The notes under the pieces are model-generated. The model saw only the letters and a program-made list of their open reading frames with translations. It did no database searches and was not told where the DNA came from. The position numbers were made by a program, and so were the translations under genes. A stretch of 5,434 nt of DNA from Gammaproteobacteria bacterium (lineage in GTDB: Bacteria; Pseudomonadota; Gammaproteobacteria; Pseudomonadales; Azotimanducaceae), in contig JAPUFN010000255.1 in assembly GCA_027293665.1 (NCBI GenBank), positions 1 to 5,434 on the forward strand, given 5' to 3'. Below, in pieces: positions 1 to 5,434 of the stretch (the first letter of the stretch is position 1; each line of letters starts with the position of its first letter).

Positions 1-945
1 CCCTATGGCGTCGATCTCATCGCACCGACCAGCATGGCGGTGACGGACGACAATACGACCCCGGAAGAAATCCTGGCAATGGTGCCCGATGAGCATCGAT
101 CCTTCGCTTTGAACATTCTGGCGCAGCATCAGATCGATACGGCCGACGTGTACGAAAATCAGCGGGCGGGGGGCGGCGGCTTTCTGACCGAAAGTCGTGC
201 CGGCAACATCATCGATGTTTCCTTTGCACACCCGATCAAGCTGATTGCCAACGCACTCGGTGTGCCGCCGCGTTATATGCTCGATATGGGCAAGGCGAAT
301 AACGTGATCGTCGCCGCACTCGTGGGCGCGAAAGAGCACGCGGTCAAGCAGGTTGAAGCTGGGGTCGACGTGCTGGTCGTCGCCGGTACGGAAGCGGGCG
401 GACATTGCGGGGAAGTCTCCACGCTGGTGCTGGTCCCAGAGGTCTGCGATGCCGTGAAAGACTATGACGTGCCGGTGCTTGCTGCCGGTGGAATTGTGAC
501 TGGCCGGCAGATGGCGGCATGCATGGCAATGGGCGCCGCCGGTGCCTGGACGGGCTCGGTCTGGTTGACCACAACCGAAGCCGAGACCTCACCGGTCATC
601 AAAGAGAAGTACGTTCAAGCGAGTTCCAGAGAGACGGTTCGCTCGCAGGCCCGCACGGGAAAGTACTCGCGCCAGTTGCGCTCGCCCTGGACCGATGCCT
701 GGGAGTCCGAAGATGCGCCGCAGCCTCTGCCGATGCCGCTGCAGTCCCTGGTCAGCGAATCGCCGCTGGCGAAGATCACCAAGCTCGCCGAGGGCGGTCA
801 TCAGGGAGCCAGGCAGCTTGCCACGTCGTTCGTTGGCCAGGGCGTTGGCCTCATGAATGACATTCAGGATACGCGAACCGTGGTTCGCGAGTTCATGGAA
901 GACTACCTGAGAGCCACCGAGCGTTTGAGCGCTACTCTCGAGTGA
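1..945 (+). CDS. Nitronate monooxygenase-like FMN oxidoreductase (3' part)
   Basis: This is the C-terminal 314 residues of a 2-nitropropane dioxygenase/nitronate monooxygenase family protein. The frame is open from base 1, so the ATG at base 34 is an internal methionine and the true start lies to the left of the window. Family members are cytosolic FMN TIM-barrel enzymes that oxidise alkyl nitronates; some relatives act as enoyl reductases or quinone reductases. Counting from the first visible codon, the motif GTEAGGHCG (129-137) supplies flavin-binding glycines and the His (135) that acts as catalytic base in characterised members. The phosphate-binding strands LAAGGI (160-165) and GAAGAWTGS (178-186) follow. 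The C-terminal part, with the LRSPWTDAWE segment, is the usual tail of the larger bacterial subgroup. The missing N-terminus would carry the first barrel strands. The gene converges on the symporter gene. Family assignment is firm; the physiological substrate is unknown. Confidence 0.9.
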   Translation, partial: PYGVDLIAPTSMAVTDDNTTPEEILAMVPDEHRSFALNILAQHQIDTADVYENQRAGGGGFLTESRAGNIIDVSFAHPIKLIANALGVPPRYMLDMGKANNVIVAALVGAKEHAVKQVEAGVDVLVVAGTEAGGHCGEVSTLVLVPEVCDAVKDYDVPVLAAGGIVTGRQMAACMAMGAAGAWTGSVWLTTTEAETSPVIKEKYVQASSRETVRSQARTGKYSRQLRSPWTDAWESEDAPQPLPMPLQSLVSESPLAKITKLAEGGHQGARQLATSFVGQGVGLMNDIQDTRTVVREFMEDYLRATERLSATLE

Positions 946-960
946 GAGACACGCTCAACG
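922..960. terminator. Extended hairpin over the stop codon of the NMO-like gene
   Basis: CGTTTGAGCG (922-931) pairs with CGCTCAACG (952-960) with one bulged T. An inner stem CTCTC (935-939)/GAGAG (944-948) closes on a GAGT loop, separated from the outer stem by a symmetric 3+3 internal loop. The TGA at 943-945 lies in the loop and inner arm. The structure sits between convergent genes, so a transcription end or bidirectional terminator is plausible. No T-run follows on either strand, so it is not a textbook intrinsic terminator. Confidence 0.4.
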
Positions 961-992
961 ACTGATCCCACAGATTTCTGGCGCGCTCAACG
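952..992. repeat. 9 bp direct repeat CGCTCAACG across the convergent junction
   Basis: CGCTCAACG occurs at 952-960 and again at 984-992, 32 bp apart. The second copy covers the symporter stop codon (TCA at 987-989 on the plus strand). Either copy can pair with the complementary arm at 922-931, giving two alternative stems. It may be chance at this length, but its placement at both gene ends is notable. Confidence 0.35.
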
Positions 993-2432
993 GCCCAGCG
1001 AACGCAGGTTTTCCTCATGCTTCTCGCGATCGATCCGATACATCGCCAGACAACCGATCATGATCATCCAGATGGTGAACACGGCTGGCACATAAAGCGC
1101 GCCCAGGCGAAACAGAGCCTCCTCGGGTACATCTGCCGGCAGGACGCCAGGCGGAAAATTCGCAACGGTCAGGATCGCCGTTGCTGAGACCACGCCGAAT
1201 CCCTGGACGAATTTGCGGGTAAAGGTAACGGCGGCAAAGAATACGCCTTCTGAGCGGCGCTTGGTCTTGATCTCGCTTTCCTCGACCACGTCGGCAATCA
1301 TCGATGCCATCAGCGTCTGGAAGCAGATGATCAGTGCGACATCCAATACAGTCATCGTCACTACGATCGGGAAGAGCAGGGGATCGCCGTTCGCCGGCAG
1401 GACGTCGATGAGTCTGAGGAATACGGGGAGAGGGGCGGTGCTGAACGCAACAATGCCAACGCCGATGACACCTTTCTTCTTACCGTATCTGCGCGAGATG
1501 TAAGGCGAAAGCGTAAATGCCAGCACGGCTGAGATCACGACGGAAATCGAAATGACGCCAATCTGATCGGTCGTAAAACCCCAGAAGAACGTGTTGAGGT
1601 AATAGGCTAAGCCAGCAGCGATACCGGTTGCGACTGCGCCGAAGAGTGCCGCGAGGAAGAGCGCGAAAAAGGATCGGTTCGCGAGCGTTTCGAAGAGTTC
1701 TCGAAAGATGCGGGCGATCGTTATCTTCTGCTTGGGCGGGGGTGAGCGCAGATACGGGATTCTGCTGTGCGTGCCGGTCGCGGAGAGCATTATCGCTGTG
1801 AAAATTACGAGCGACGCAACGAGACCCATCTGCCCGAAGCCTTCGATGTTGAACATGCCGTTTTCTATGGTCTCTGTCGGCACGAGTAGTGTCGTTAGCG
1901 CAAACGTGGCCATCAAAGTCCCGCCGGTCCAGCCGAAGAAATACCGAAAGCTCAACAATTTCGTGCGCTGATCGTAGTCGTCGCTAAGTTCAGCCACCAG
2001 TGCGGAACTTGGGACTTCGTACAACGTGATCAGAGTCCGAATGAGAATGGCAAGCATTGTGATATAGGGAAATAGCTCGTTGCCTTCGAGCGAGTCGGGT
2101 GGATTCCAGATGAAGAAGTAGGAAACGGCTACCGGTACTGCCGCAAAATACATATAAGGGTGACGCCGTCCCCAACGCGAGTGGGTATTGTCCGACATGT
2201 AGCCGACCAAAGGATCGCTCACGGCATCAAACATAAGTGCAATCAGCAGAGCCATGCCAACGAGCGGCGCATCAACACCCATGACCTGACTGTAGAAAAT
2301 CAGAAGGAAGTAGTCGAAGCCATTGTTCTTAACGCCGTAGGCAACGGAGCCGACGCCGTAGGCAATCTTGGTGAATAACGAAGGAGGACCGATCTCCGCC
2401 ACTGGTGTGCTGACCGCGGGTGTTTCCGCCAT
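987..2432 (-). CDS. GPH-family (MelB-like) MFS cation symporter
   Basis: This 481-residue inner-membrane transporter belongs to the glycoside-pentoside-hexuronide:cation symporter family of the major facilitator superfamily. Its length and roughly 12 hydrophobic segments fit the family. The helix II signature reads FDAVSDPLVGYMSDNTHS and then RWGRRHP (about residues 68-92). Asp69 and Asp73 match the D-x3-D pair that binds the coupling cation in MelB. The central YEVPSSALVAELSDDYDQRT (138-157) and the C-terminal ADVVEESEIKTKRRSEGVFF (380-399) are also typical. I place the start at the ATG whose complement is 2430-2432: AAGGA lies 10 nt upstream, and the preceding in-frame residues, up to another start at 2609, look non-coding. 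The substrate could be a sugar, a glycoside or another organic acid; many bacterial relatives are uncharacterised. It diverges from the small membrane-anchored protein gene and has its own candidate promoter and operator. Confidence 0.92.
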   Translation of the reverse strand: MAETPAVSTPVAEIGPPSLFTKIAYGVGSVAYGVKNNGFDYFLLIFYSQVMGVDAPLVGMALLIALMFDAVSDPLVGYMSDNTHSRWGRRHPYMYFAAVPVAVSYFFIWNPPDSLEGNELFPYITMLAILIRTLITLYEVPSSALVAELSDDYDQRTKLLSFRYFFGWTGGTLMATFALTTLLVPTETIENGMFNIEGFGQMGLVASLVIFTAIMLSATGTHSRIPYLRSPPPKQKITIARIFRELFETLANRSFFALFLAALFGAVATGIAAGLAYYLNTFFWGFTTDQIGVISISVVISAVLAFTLSPYISRRYGKKKGVIGVGIVAFSTAPLPVFLRLIDVLPANGDPLLFPIVVTMTVLDVALIICFQTLMASMIADVVEESEIKTKRRSEGVFFAAVTFTRKFVQGFGVVSATAILTVANFPPGVLPADVPEEALFRLGALYVPAVFTIWMIMIGCLAMYRIDREKHEENLRSLGR

Positions 2433-2458
2433 GCGGGAAGTTTCCTTGCTGGTTTTTG

Positions 2459-2486
2459 CAACATGGTACTCAGTACGACGTGTCAA
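2459..2486 (-). promoter_or_regulatory. Candidate sigma-70 promoter for the symporter
   Basis: On the minus strand a perfect TTGACA (2486-2481) is followed after 16 nt by ATGTTG (2464-2459). The -10 element is weak and the alternative TGTTGC at 17 nt is no better. The start of transcription would fall near 2450, leaving a short leader that contains the AAGGA ribosome-binding site (2447-2443). The strong -35 with a poor -10 suggests a regulated or activator-helped promoter. This is predicted from sequence only. Confidence 0.45.
2466..2476. promoter_or_regulatory. Operator-like dyad GTACT-C-AGTAC in the promoter spacer
   Basis: GTACTCAGTAC is a perfect inverted repeat of 5 bp arms around one base. 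It lies between the -35 and -10 of the candidate symporter promoter, the position where a repressor blocks polymerase. Flanking ACATG (2461-2465) and CGTGT (2479-2483) extend the symmetry loosely, with a 2 nt offset and one mismatch. The size would suit a dimeric helix-turn-helix regulator such as a TetR-type protein, but no regulator gene is present in the window and I do not recognise the site. Confidence 0.4.
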
Positions 2487-2499
2487 TAACAATCCCGTT

Positions 2500-2541
2500 G
2501 CTTGAACCTGAGTGGAGCCGGGTTTACAGCCATATTCAAGC
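2500..2541. repeat. Inverted repeat GCTTGAA/TTCAAGC in the divergent region
   Basis: GCTTGAA (2500-2506) and TTCAAGC (2535-2541) are perfect 7 bp inverted arms separated by 28 nt. The left arm overlaps TTGAAC (2502-2507), a possible weak -35 for the plus-strand genes with TACAGC (2525-2530) at 17 nt spacing. The pair could be two half-sites or a hairpin base, but arms this short can occur by chance. Elsewhere in the 194 bp between the two starts I see only a G-rich stretch (2556-2573) and the ribosome-binding site of the next gene. Confidence 0.25.
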
Positions 2542-2626
2542 GAGCCGTTTACCCTGGAGATGGAGGTGGTTGGATTCGTGTCGTAACGGTAAGCTCCGCA
2601 GCCGGGCACAATTTCAGGAGCCAGTC

Positions 2627-3061
2627 ATGAAAGTCGTTCGAATCGTCGCCATCGTGTTTGGCGTGTATGTCGTATTGGGGATGAGTATCGATGCTGCGAT
2701 CGGCTATTTTCAACCGCAGAGCGAGGCTACGCTTGTGCTGAGGACCTATGGTGAAGCCGGTGATAGCAAAGATACGGTGCTTTCTTTGCGTGATGACAAC
2801 GGCCAACTCTGGGTGGAGTCAGGTCACTGGTTTCGTGGCTGGTATTACCGGGCACTGGCTAATCCGAACGTCGAGGTGATCCGCGGTGAAAGTGTTCAGC
2901 CCTACCGCGCTGTTCCGGTGAATACCGATGAGGCCGTGGAGCTGATGACGAAACTCATGGGTAAGGGTCAGGGCGCGGGCTACTGGGTGGGCCGCGTAAT
3001 GCTGCTTTTTGCGCCGATCAAACCCGTACGGTTGGAGCCGCGAATGGAGCTTGCGGAGTAG
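2627..3061 (+). CDS. Small membrane-anchored Ddn/DUF385-like split-barrel protein
   Basis: This 144-residue protein starts at the ATG preceded by AGGAG (2616-2620, 6 nt spacing). The frame is open back to 2420, but that extension runs through the regulatory region and reads as non-coding. Residues 3-28 form one hydrophobic segment, likely a signal anchor. The rest resembles the nitroreductase/deazaflavin-dependent (Ddn, DUF385) split-barrel fold: a TLVLRTYG strand (35-42), a second strand pair VLSLRDDNGQLWVES (51-65), then GWYYRALANPNVEV (71-84), which matches the family's W-Y-x-N-L-x-A-N-P-x-V-x-V block. Family members reduce quinones or nitro compounds with F420H2 or other flavins. Here the usual glycine/lysine loop (T-x-G-R-K-S-G type) reads TYGEAGDSK, so the cofactor is uncertain. 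It lies 59 bp before the SDR gene and is probably co-transcribed with it. Gene reality is strong; the family call is moderate and based on memory of the motif. Confidence 0.7.
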   Translation: MKVVRIVAIVFGVYVVLGMSIDAAIGYFQPQSEATLVLRTYGEAGDSKDTVLSLRDDNGQLWVESGHWFRGWYYRALANPNVEVIRGESVQPYRAVPVNTDEAVELMTKLMGKGQGAGYWVGRVMLLFAPIKPVRLEPRMELAE

Positions 3062-3106
3062 TCGAGGGCTGCGTCTGCATGCTAACAAGCGCATACAAAC
3101 AACAAC

Positions 3107-3111
3107 AGGAG
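3107..3111 (+). promoter_or_regulatory. Ribosome-binding site that fixes a TTG start
   Basis: AGGAG lies 9 nt before TTG at 3121. An in-frame TAA at 3112-3114 rules out any start further upstream, and the next Met codon (residue 24) falls after the nucleotide-binding motif, so TTG must be the start. A CA-rich, probably unstructured leader (about 3091-3107) precedes the site and may aid ribosome loading. Confidence 0.75.
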
Positions 3112-3120
3112 TAAGCGAGT

Positions 3121-3915
3121 TTGAATAATCTGTTCTCTATCGAAGGCAAAGTCGCCCTGGTAACCGGCGGCTCCCGCGGTATCGGTGAAATGATCGCCGC
3201 CGGATTTCTGGCAAATGGGGCGAAGGTCTACATCAGTTCGCGAAAAGCCGATGTCTGCGATGCCACGGCTGCCCGATTAGCCGAACAGTTTGGTGGGGAG
3301 TGTATCTCGATTCCGGCGAATCTGGCAGAACTGGCCGGCATTGAAGCCACAGCAGCAGAACTCGAAAGTAGAGAAGACAAGCTCGATATTCTGGTGAACA
3401 ACGCCGGCGTCTCCTGGGGTGCACCTTTAGATGAGTTTCCGGAAATTGGTTGGGACAAGGTGATGGACACTAACGTGAAAGGCGTGTTCTTCCTCACTCA
3501 GAAGTTATTGCCACTGTTGCGGCGATCGGCGACTCACGAGGATCCCGCACGGGTCATCAACATTGGTTCGATTGACGGGATCAAAACTCCGATATTCGAA
3601 AATTTTTCCTATGGCCCGTCGAAAGCGGCGGTACATCATCTGACTCGAGTCATGGCGGCGCATCTGGTCAAAGAAAACATCATCGTCAACGCGATCGCAC
3701 CGGGTCCATTTCCGACTTACATGCTCAGCACTGGTGTCGGCGGTGGTGGCGATACCGAAGCCGTGGATTGGGACGCACTCGGCCAGGGCAACCCGCGGGG
3801 GCGCGTCGGGACCGCTGAGGACATCGCTGGGCTCGCGATATTTTTGAGTTCACGTGCGAGCGCTTTCACCGTGGGGGAGGTAATCACCTGCGATGGTGGT
3901 TCGGTGGTTGCCTGA
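3121..3915 (+). CDS. RhlG-like short-chain dehydrogenase/reductase
   Basis: This complete 264-residue classical SDR is of typical length for the family. The Rossmann motif TGGSRGIG is at 15-22. Arg19, with Arg41-Lys42 after the second strand, suggests NADPH preference. NNAG is at 93-96, the structural Asn at 118, catalytic Ser150, and Tyr164-x3-Lys168, followed by the PG motif (194-195) and the C-terminal CDGG (257-260). Several blocks (LDILVNNAG-SWGA, LLPLLRRSA, PARVINIGS, YGPSKAA) closely resemble Pseudomonas RhlG, a 3-oxoacyl reductase-type enzyme once tied to rhamnolipid synthesis, a role that has been debated. No rhlA/rhlB homologue is in the window, so I infer a ketone or 3-oxoacyl reductase of unknown substrate. 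A glycine-rich run (205-210) lies in the variable substrate loop. It starts at TTG and is probably the second gene of an operon with the small membrane-anchored protein. Confidence 0.92.
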   Translation: MNNLFSIEGKVALVTGGSRGIGEMIAAGFLANGAKVYISSRKADVCDATAARLAEQFGGECISIPANLAELAGIEATAAELESREDKLDILVNNAGVSWGAPLDEFPEIGWDKVMDTNVKGVFFLTQKLLPLLRRSATHEDPARVINIGSIDGIKTPIFENFSYGPSKAAVHHLTRVMAAHLVKENIIVNAIAPGPFPTYMLSTGVGGGGDTEAVDWDALGQGNPRGRVGTAEDIAGLAIFLSSRASAFTVGEVITCDGGSVVA

Positions 3916-3946
3916 TCGGATCGCGTATCAGGGACTCGCGGCAACC
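3906..3946. terminator. Nested inverted repeat at the SDR/PQQ convergent junction
   Basis: GGTTGCC (3906-3912) pairs with GGCAACC (3940-3946). Stacked directly inside on the left is TGAT (3913-3916) pairing with ATCA (3927-3930). These arms contain the SDR stop (TGA 3913-3915) and the complement of the PQQ gene stop (3928-3930). A competing 6 bp stem CCTGAT/ATCAGG (3911-3916/3927-3932) is also possible. On the plus strand TCTTTCGTT follows, a weak T-rich tail; the minus strand has none. A bidirectional transcription end is plausible in this 12 bp gap. Confidence 0.45.
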
Positions 3947-5434
3947 TCTTTCGTTGGTGTCAGACGAACAATCTGGCCACCGGCGGCATGCTCCAACAGC
4001 AGATAAATCTCCCCATTGGGGCCTACTTCGAGATCTCGAATTCTAGCGAGGTTTTGAATCAGAGTCTCTCGGTGCACGAGCTTGTTTTTCTCGATGACCA
4101 TTCGGTATAACTCAGTTGCCTTCAATGTGCCCACGATGAGGTTGTGGCGCCATTGCGGGAAAGCGTTGCCTTCGTAAAATACGAAGCTCGATACCGCCGG
4201 TGAAGGCGTGAGATCGACTATCGGCTGTTGAATGTCTTTCAGTTCAAACTCGATGCCCAAGCGCTTCCCGTGATCGACAGTCGTGCCGTTGTAGTTCATT
4301 CCCTTGGAGTACAGCGGCCAGCCGTAGTTCTTGCCGGGCAGGAGTAGATTTATTTCGTCGCCACCACGCGGTCCGTGCTCGGTACCCCACAGTTGTCGGT
4401 TGCGTACATCGAATTCCAATCCCTGCGGACTGCGATGGCCGTAGGTCCAGATTGTCTTCACCGCTCCAGCGGTGTCAACGAATGGATTATCCAGCGGTAT
4501 CCGCCCATCGTCGTGCAGGCGCAGGATCTTGCCATACGGAGTCGCGAGATTCTGAATGCCGGTGTAGGCCCCGGGTCCTTTCATGCCGATGCTGATGAAG
4601 ACAAACCCTTCGGGATCGAATGCGATGCGGCCGCCAGCAGCCAGATCCGTTATGTCTGTGTAGACCTCGATGTCCGCTTTCCAGATGATCTCTTCGTCCA
4701 CCCAGGCGCCGTCGAGGATACGACCGCGGATGAGCGTGTTCATCGATACCGGCCGATCGGTTTCTCTGCTCATTGCGTTGCAATCGCTACAGCGATCGGT
4801 GTAGTGCAGATAAACCCAGCCGTTTTCTTCGTAACGTGGGTGAATGGCGACATCGAGCAGCCAGCCCAGGCCATAGCTCAGTTGAATGCCGGTAACCCGG
4901 GCATCGTCGTACGTCGCTGGCGTTCCTGTGATGAAGTCTGACTTTCTGCCATCGCGGGAGATGATGCTCAGGCCGCGCATTTTTTCTGTCAACAGGATGC
5001 GTCCATCGGGCAGAGGTGCGATTGAGAAAGGCAGCGGGTCGAGGCCTTCGACCACCAATTCGAGTCGAAAATCGTGTTCTTCGCTATGCTGAATTCCTTC
5101 CGGCAGCACGAGTTCGCTGGCAATGTTGAAGTCGGTATACGTGAAGCCCGAGCGACTTTCGGCAACATAGAGCGCAAGGCTTTTGATCTGTTCACCGGTC
5201 AGGACTGCAGACCAGGCGGGCATGCCTTTGTCTGGGAATCCGTTGCTGATGCTTTGTGAAATACCGCCCACGGAATCGCCATGCATGAGGTCGACACCAA
5301 CTAGAGGCGTTCCCTGTGCCGCACCCGTGAGGTTTTCGGCATGGCACACAGCACAGTTCGCGGTGAACAGGCTTGCTACCCCGCCGCCGATTCCCCGGTA
5401 CTCACCCCGCTGTGATTCGCCCCGCGGTGCATCA
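3928..5434 (-). CDS. Cytochrome c-PQQ sugar dehydrogenase fusion (3' part)
   Basis: The frame is open to the right edge, so the N-terminus is missing and the GTG at 5349 is not the start; 501 residues are visible. Counting from the first complete codon (5433-5431), CAVCH (27-31) is a heme c site and the Met of KGMPAW (71) is the likely sixth ligand, giving a small class I cytochrome domain of about residues 18-92. From about 118 to the end is a glucose/sorbosone dehydrogenase beta-propeller of the aldose sugar dehydrogenase (YliI/Asd) type. It has LLDVAIHP with the probable base His198, TYGHRSPQG with Arg334, GTEHGPRGGDE, GTLKATEL with Lys438 and RIRD (Arg464, Arg466). By analogy with soluble glucose dehydrogenase these surround PQQ. 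Such enzymes oxidise sugars at C1 in the periplasm, and the fused heme probably takes the electrons. An extra CSDC pair (215-218) lacks a heme His. Family call is firm; the substrate is unknown. Confidence 0.92.
   Translation of the reverse strand, partial: DAPRGESQRGEYRGIGGGVASLFTANCAVCHAENLTGAAQGTPLVGVDLMHGDSVGGISQSISNGFPDKGMPAWSAVLTGEQIKSLALYVAESRSGFTYTDFNIASELVLPEGIQHSEEHDFRLELVVEGLDPLPFSIAPLPDGRILLTEKMRGLSIISRDGRKSDFITGTPATYDDARVTGIQLSYGLGWLLDVAIHPRYEENGWVYLHYTDRCSDCNAMSRETDRPVSMNTLIRGRILDGAWVDEEIIWKADIEVYTDITDLAAGGRIAFDPEGFVFISIGMKGPGAYTGIQNLATPYGKILRLHDDGRIPLDNPFVDTAGAVKTIWTYGHRSPQGLEFDVRNRQLWGTEHGPRGGDEINLLLPGKNYGWPLYSKGMNYNGTTVDHGKRLGIEFELKDIQQPIVDLTPSPAVSSFVFYEGNAFPQWRHNLIVGTLKATELYRMVIEKNKLVHRETLIQNLARIRDLEVGPNGEIYLLLEHAAGGQIVRLTPTKEVAASP

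Noticed and set aside
344..860. Several open frames opposite to or overlapping the NMO-like gene
   Set aside because: They are Arg- or Ala-rich shadows of a GC-rich coding sequence and lack ribosome-binding sites or motifs.
2560..2586. Eight-codon open frame (ATG to TAA) that might be a leader peptide
   Set aside because: Too short, its only ribosome-binding-like bases touch the ATG, and there is no attenuator-like structure after it.
2545..2589. CCGTTTAC and GTAACGG as a second inverted repeat upstream of the small-protein gene
   Set aside because: It needs a bulge, has a 30 nt loop and is within chance expectation.
2433..2609. 59-residue N-terminal extension of the symporter on the minus strand
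   Set aside because: The added residues are unlike the GPH family and cover the TTGACA box and dyad; ATG at 2432 with AAGGA gives a standard-length protein.
2420..2626. N-terminal extension of the small membrane-anchored protein frame back to base 2420
   Set aside because: The extension runs through the promoter region, has no family-like sequence, and the ATG at 2627 has a well-placed AGGAG followed by a normal membrane anchor.
4375..4941. 188-codon open frame on the plus strand
   Set aside because: It lies wholly antisense to the well-supported PQQ dehydrogenase domain and shows no recognisable protein features.
5397..5404. GGTACTCA resembling half of the operator dyad
   Set aside because: It is a single half-site inside the cytochrome coding region without the symmetric partner, so chance is the simplest explanation.

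Overview
The window looks like chromosomal DNA of a moderately GC-rich proteobacterium. My best guess is a marine or environmental gammaproteobacterium. That is inferred from the mix of protein families (lipid/ketone-type oxidoreductases, a GPH-type symporter, a PQQ sugar dehydrogenase joined to cytochrome c) and from standard AGGAG ribosome-binding sites; nothing in the sequence fixes the species. Coding density is high: five protein genes fill nearly all of it. I see no tRNA, rRNA, CRISPR array, insertion sequence or phage gene.

Layout from left to right. (1) The 3' part of a nitronate monooxygenase-like FMN enzyme, plus strand, cut by the left edge (1-945). (2) A GPH-family (MelB-like) cation symporter, minus strand (987-2432), convergent with the first gene across 41 bp. 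(3) A 194 bp divergent intergenic region (2433-2626) holding a TTGACA -35 box for the symporter and, just downstream of it, a perfect 5+1+5 dyad that looks like a repressor operator. (4) A two-gene plus-strand unit: a small membrane-anchored protein resembling the split-barrel Ddn/DUF385 nitroreductase-like family (2627-3061), then an RhlG-like short-chain dehydrogenase starting at TTG (3121-3915). (5) The 3' part of a large minus-strand gene for a periplasmic-type c-type cytochrome fused to a PQQ-dependent sugar dehydrogenase (3928 to the right edge), convergent with the SDR across only 12 bp.

Four of the five genes encode, or resemble, redox enzymes using different cofactors (FMN, possibly F420 or flavin, NADPH, PQQ plus heme c), and the fifth is an uptake symporter. 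No complete pathway is visible. The symporter and the small-protein/SDR pair diverge from a shared regulatory region and might be co-regulated, but that is inference. Both convergent junctions carry inverted repeats whose arms overlap stop codons, which suggests compact bidirectional transcription ends. I found no clearly new biological system. The points most worth a second look are the divergent operator, the small Ddn-like protein lacking the usual glycine/lysine cofactor motif, and the cytochrome-PQQ fusion.
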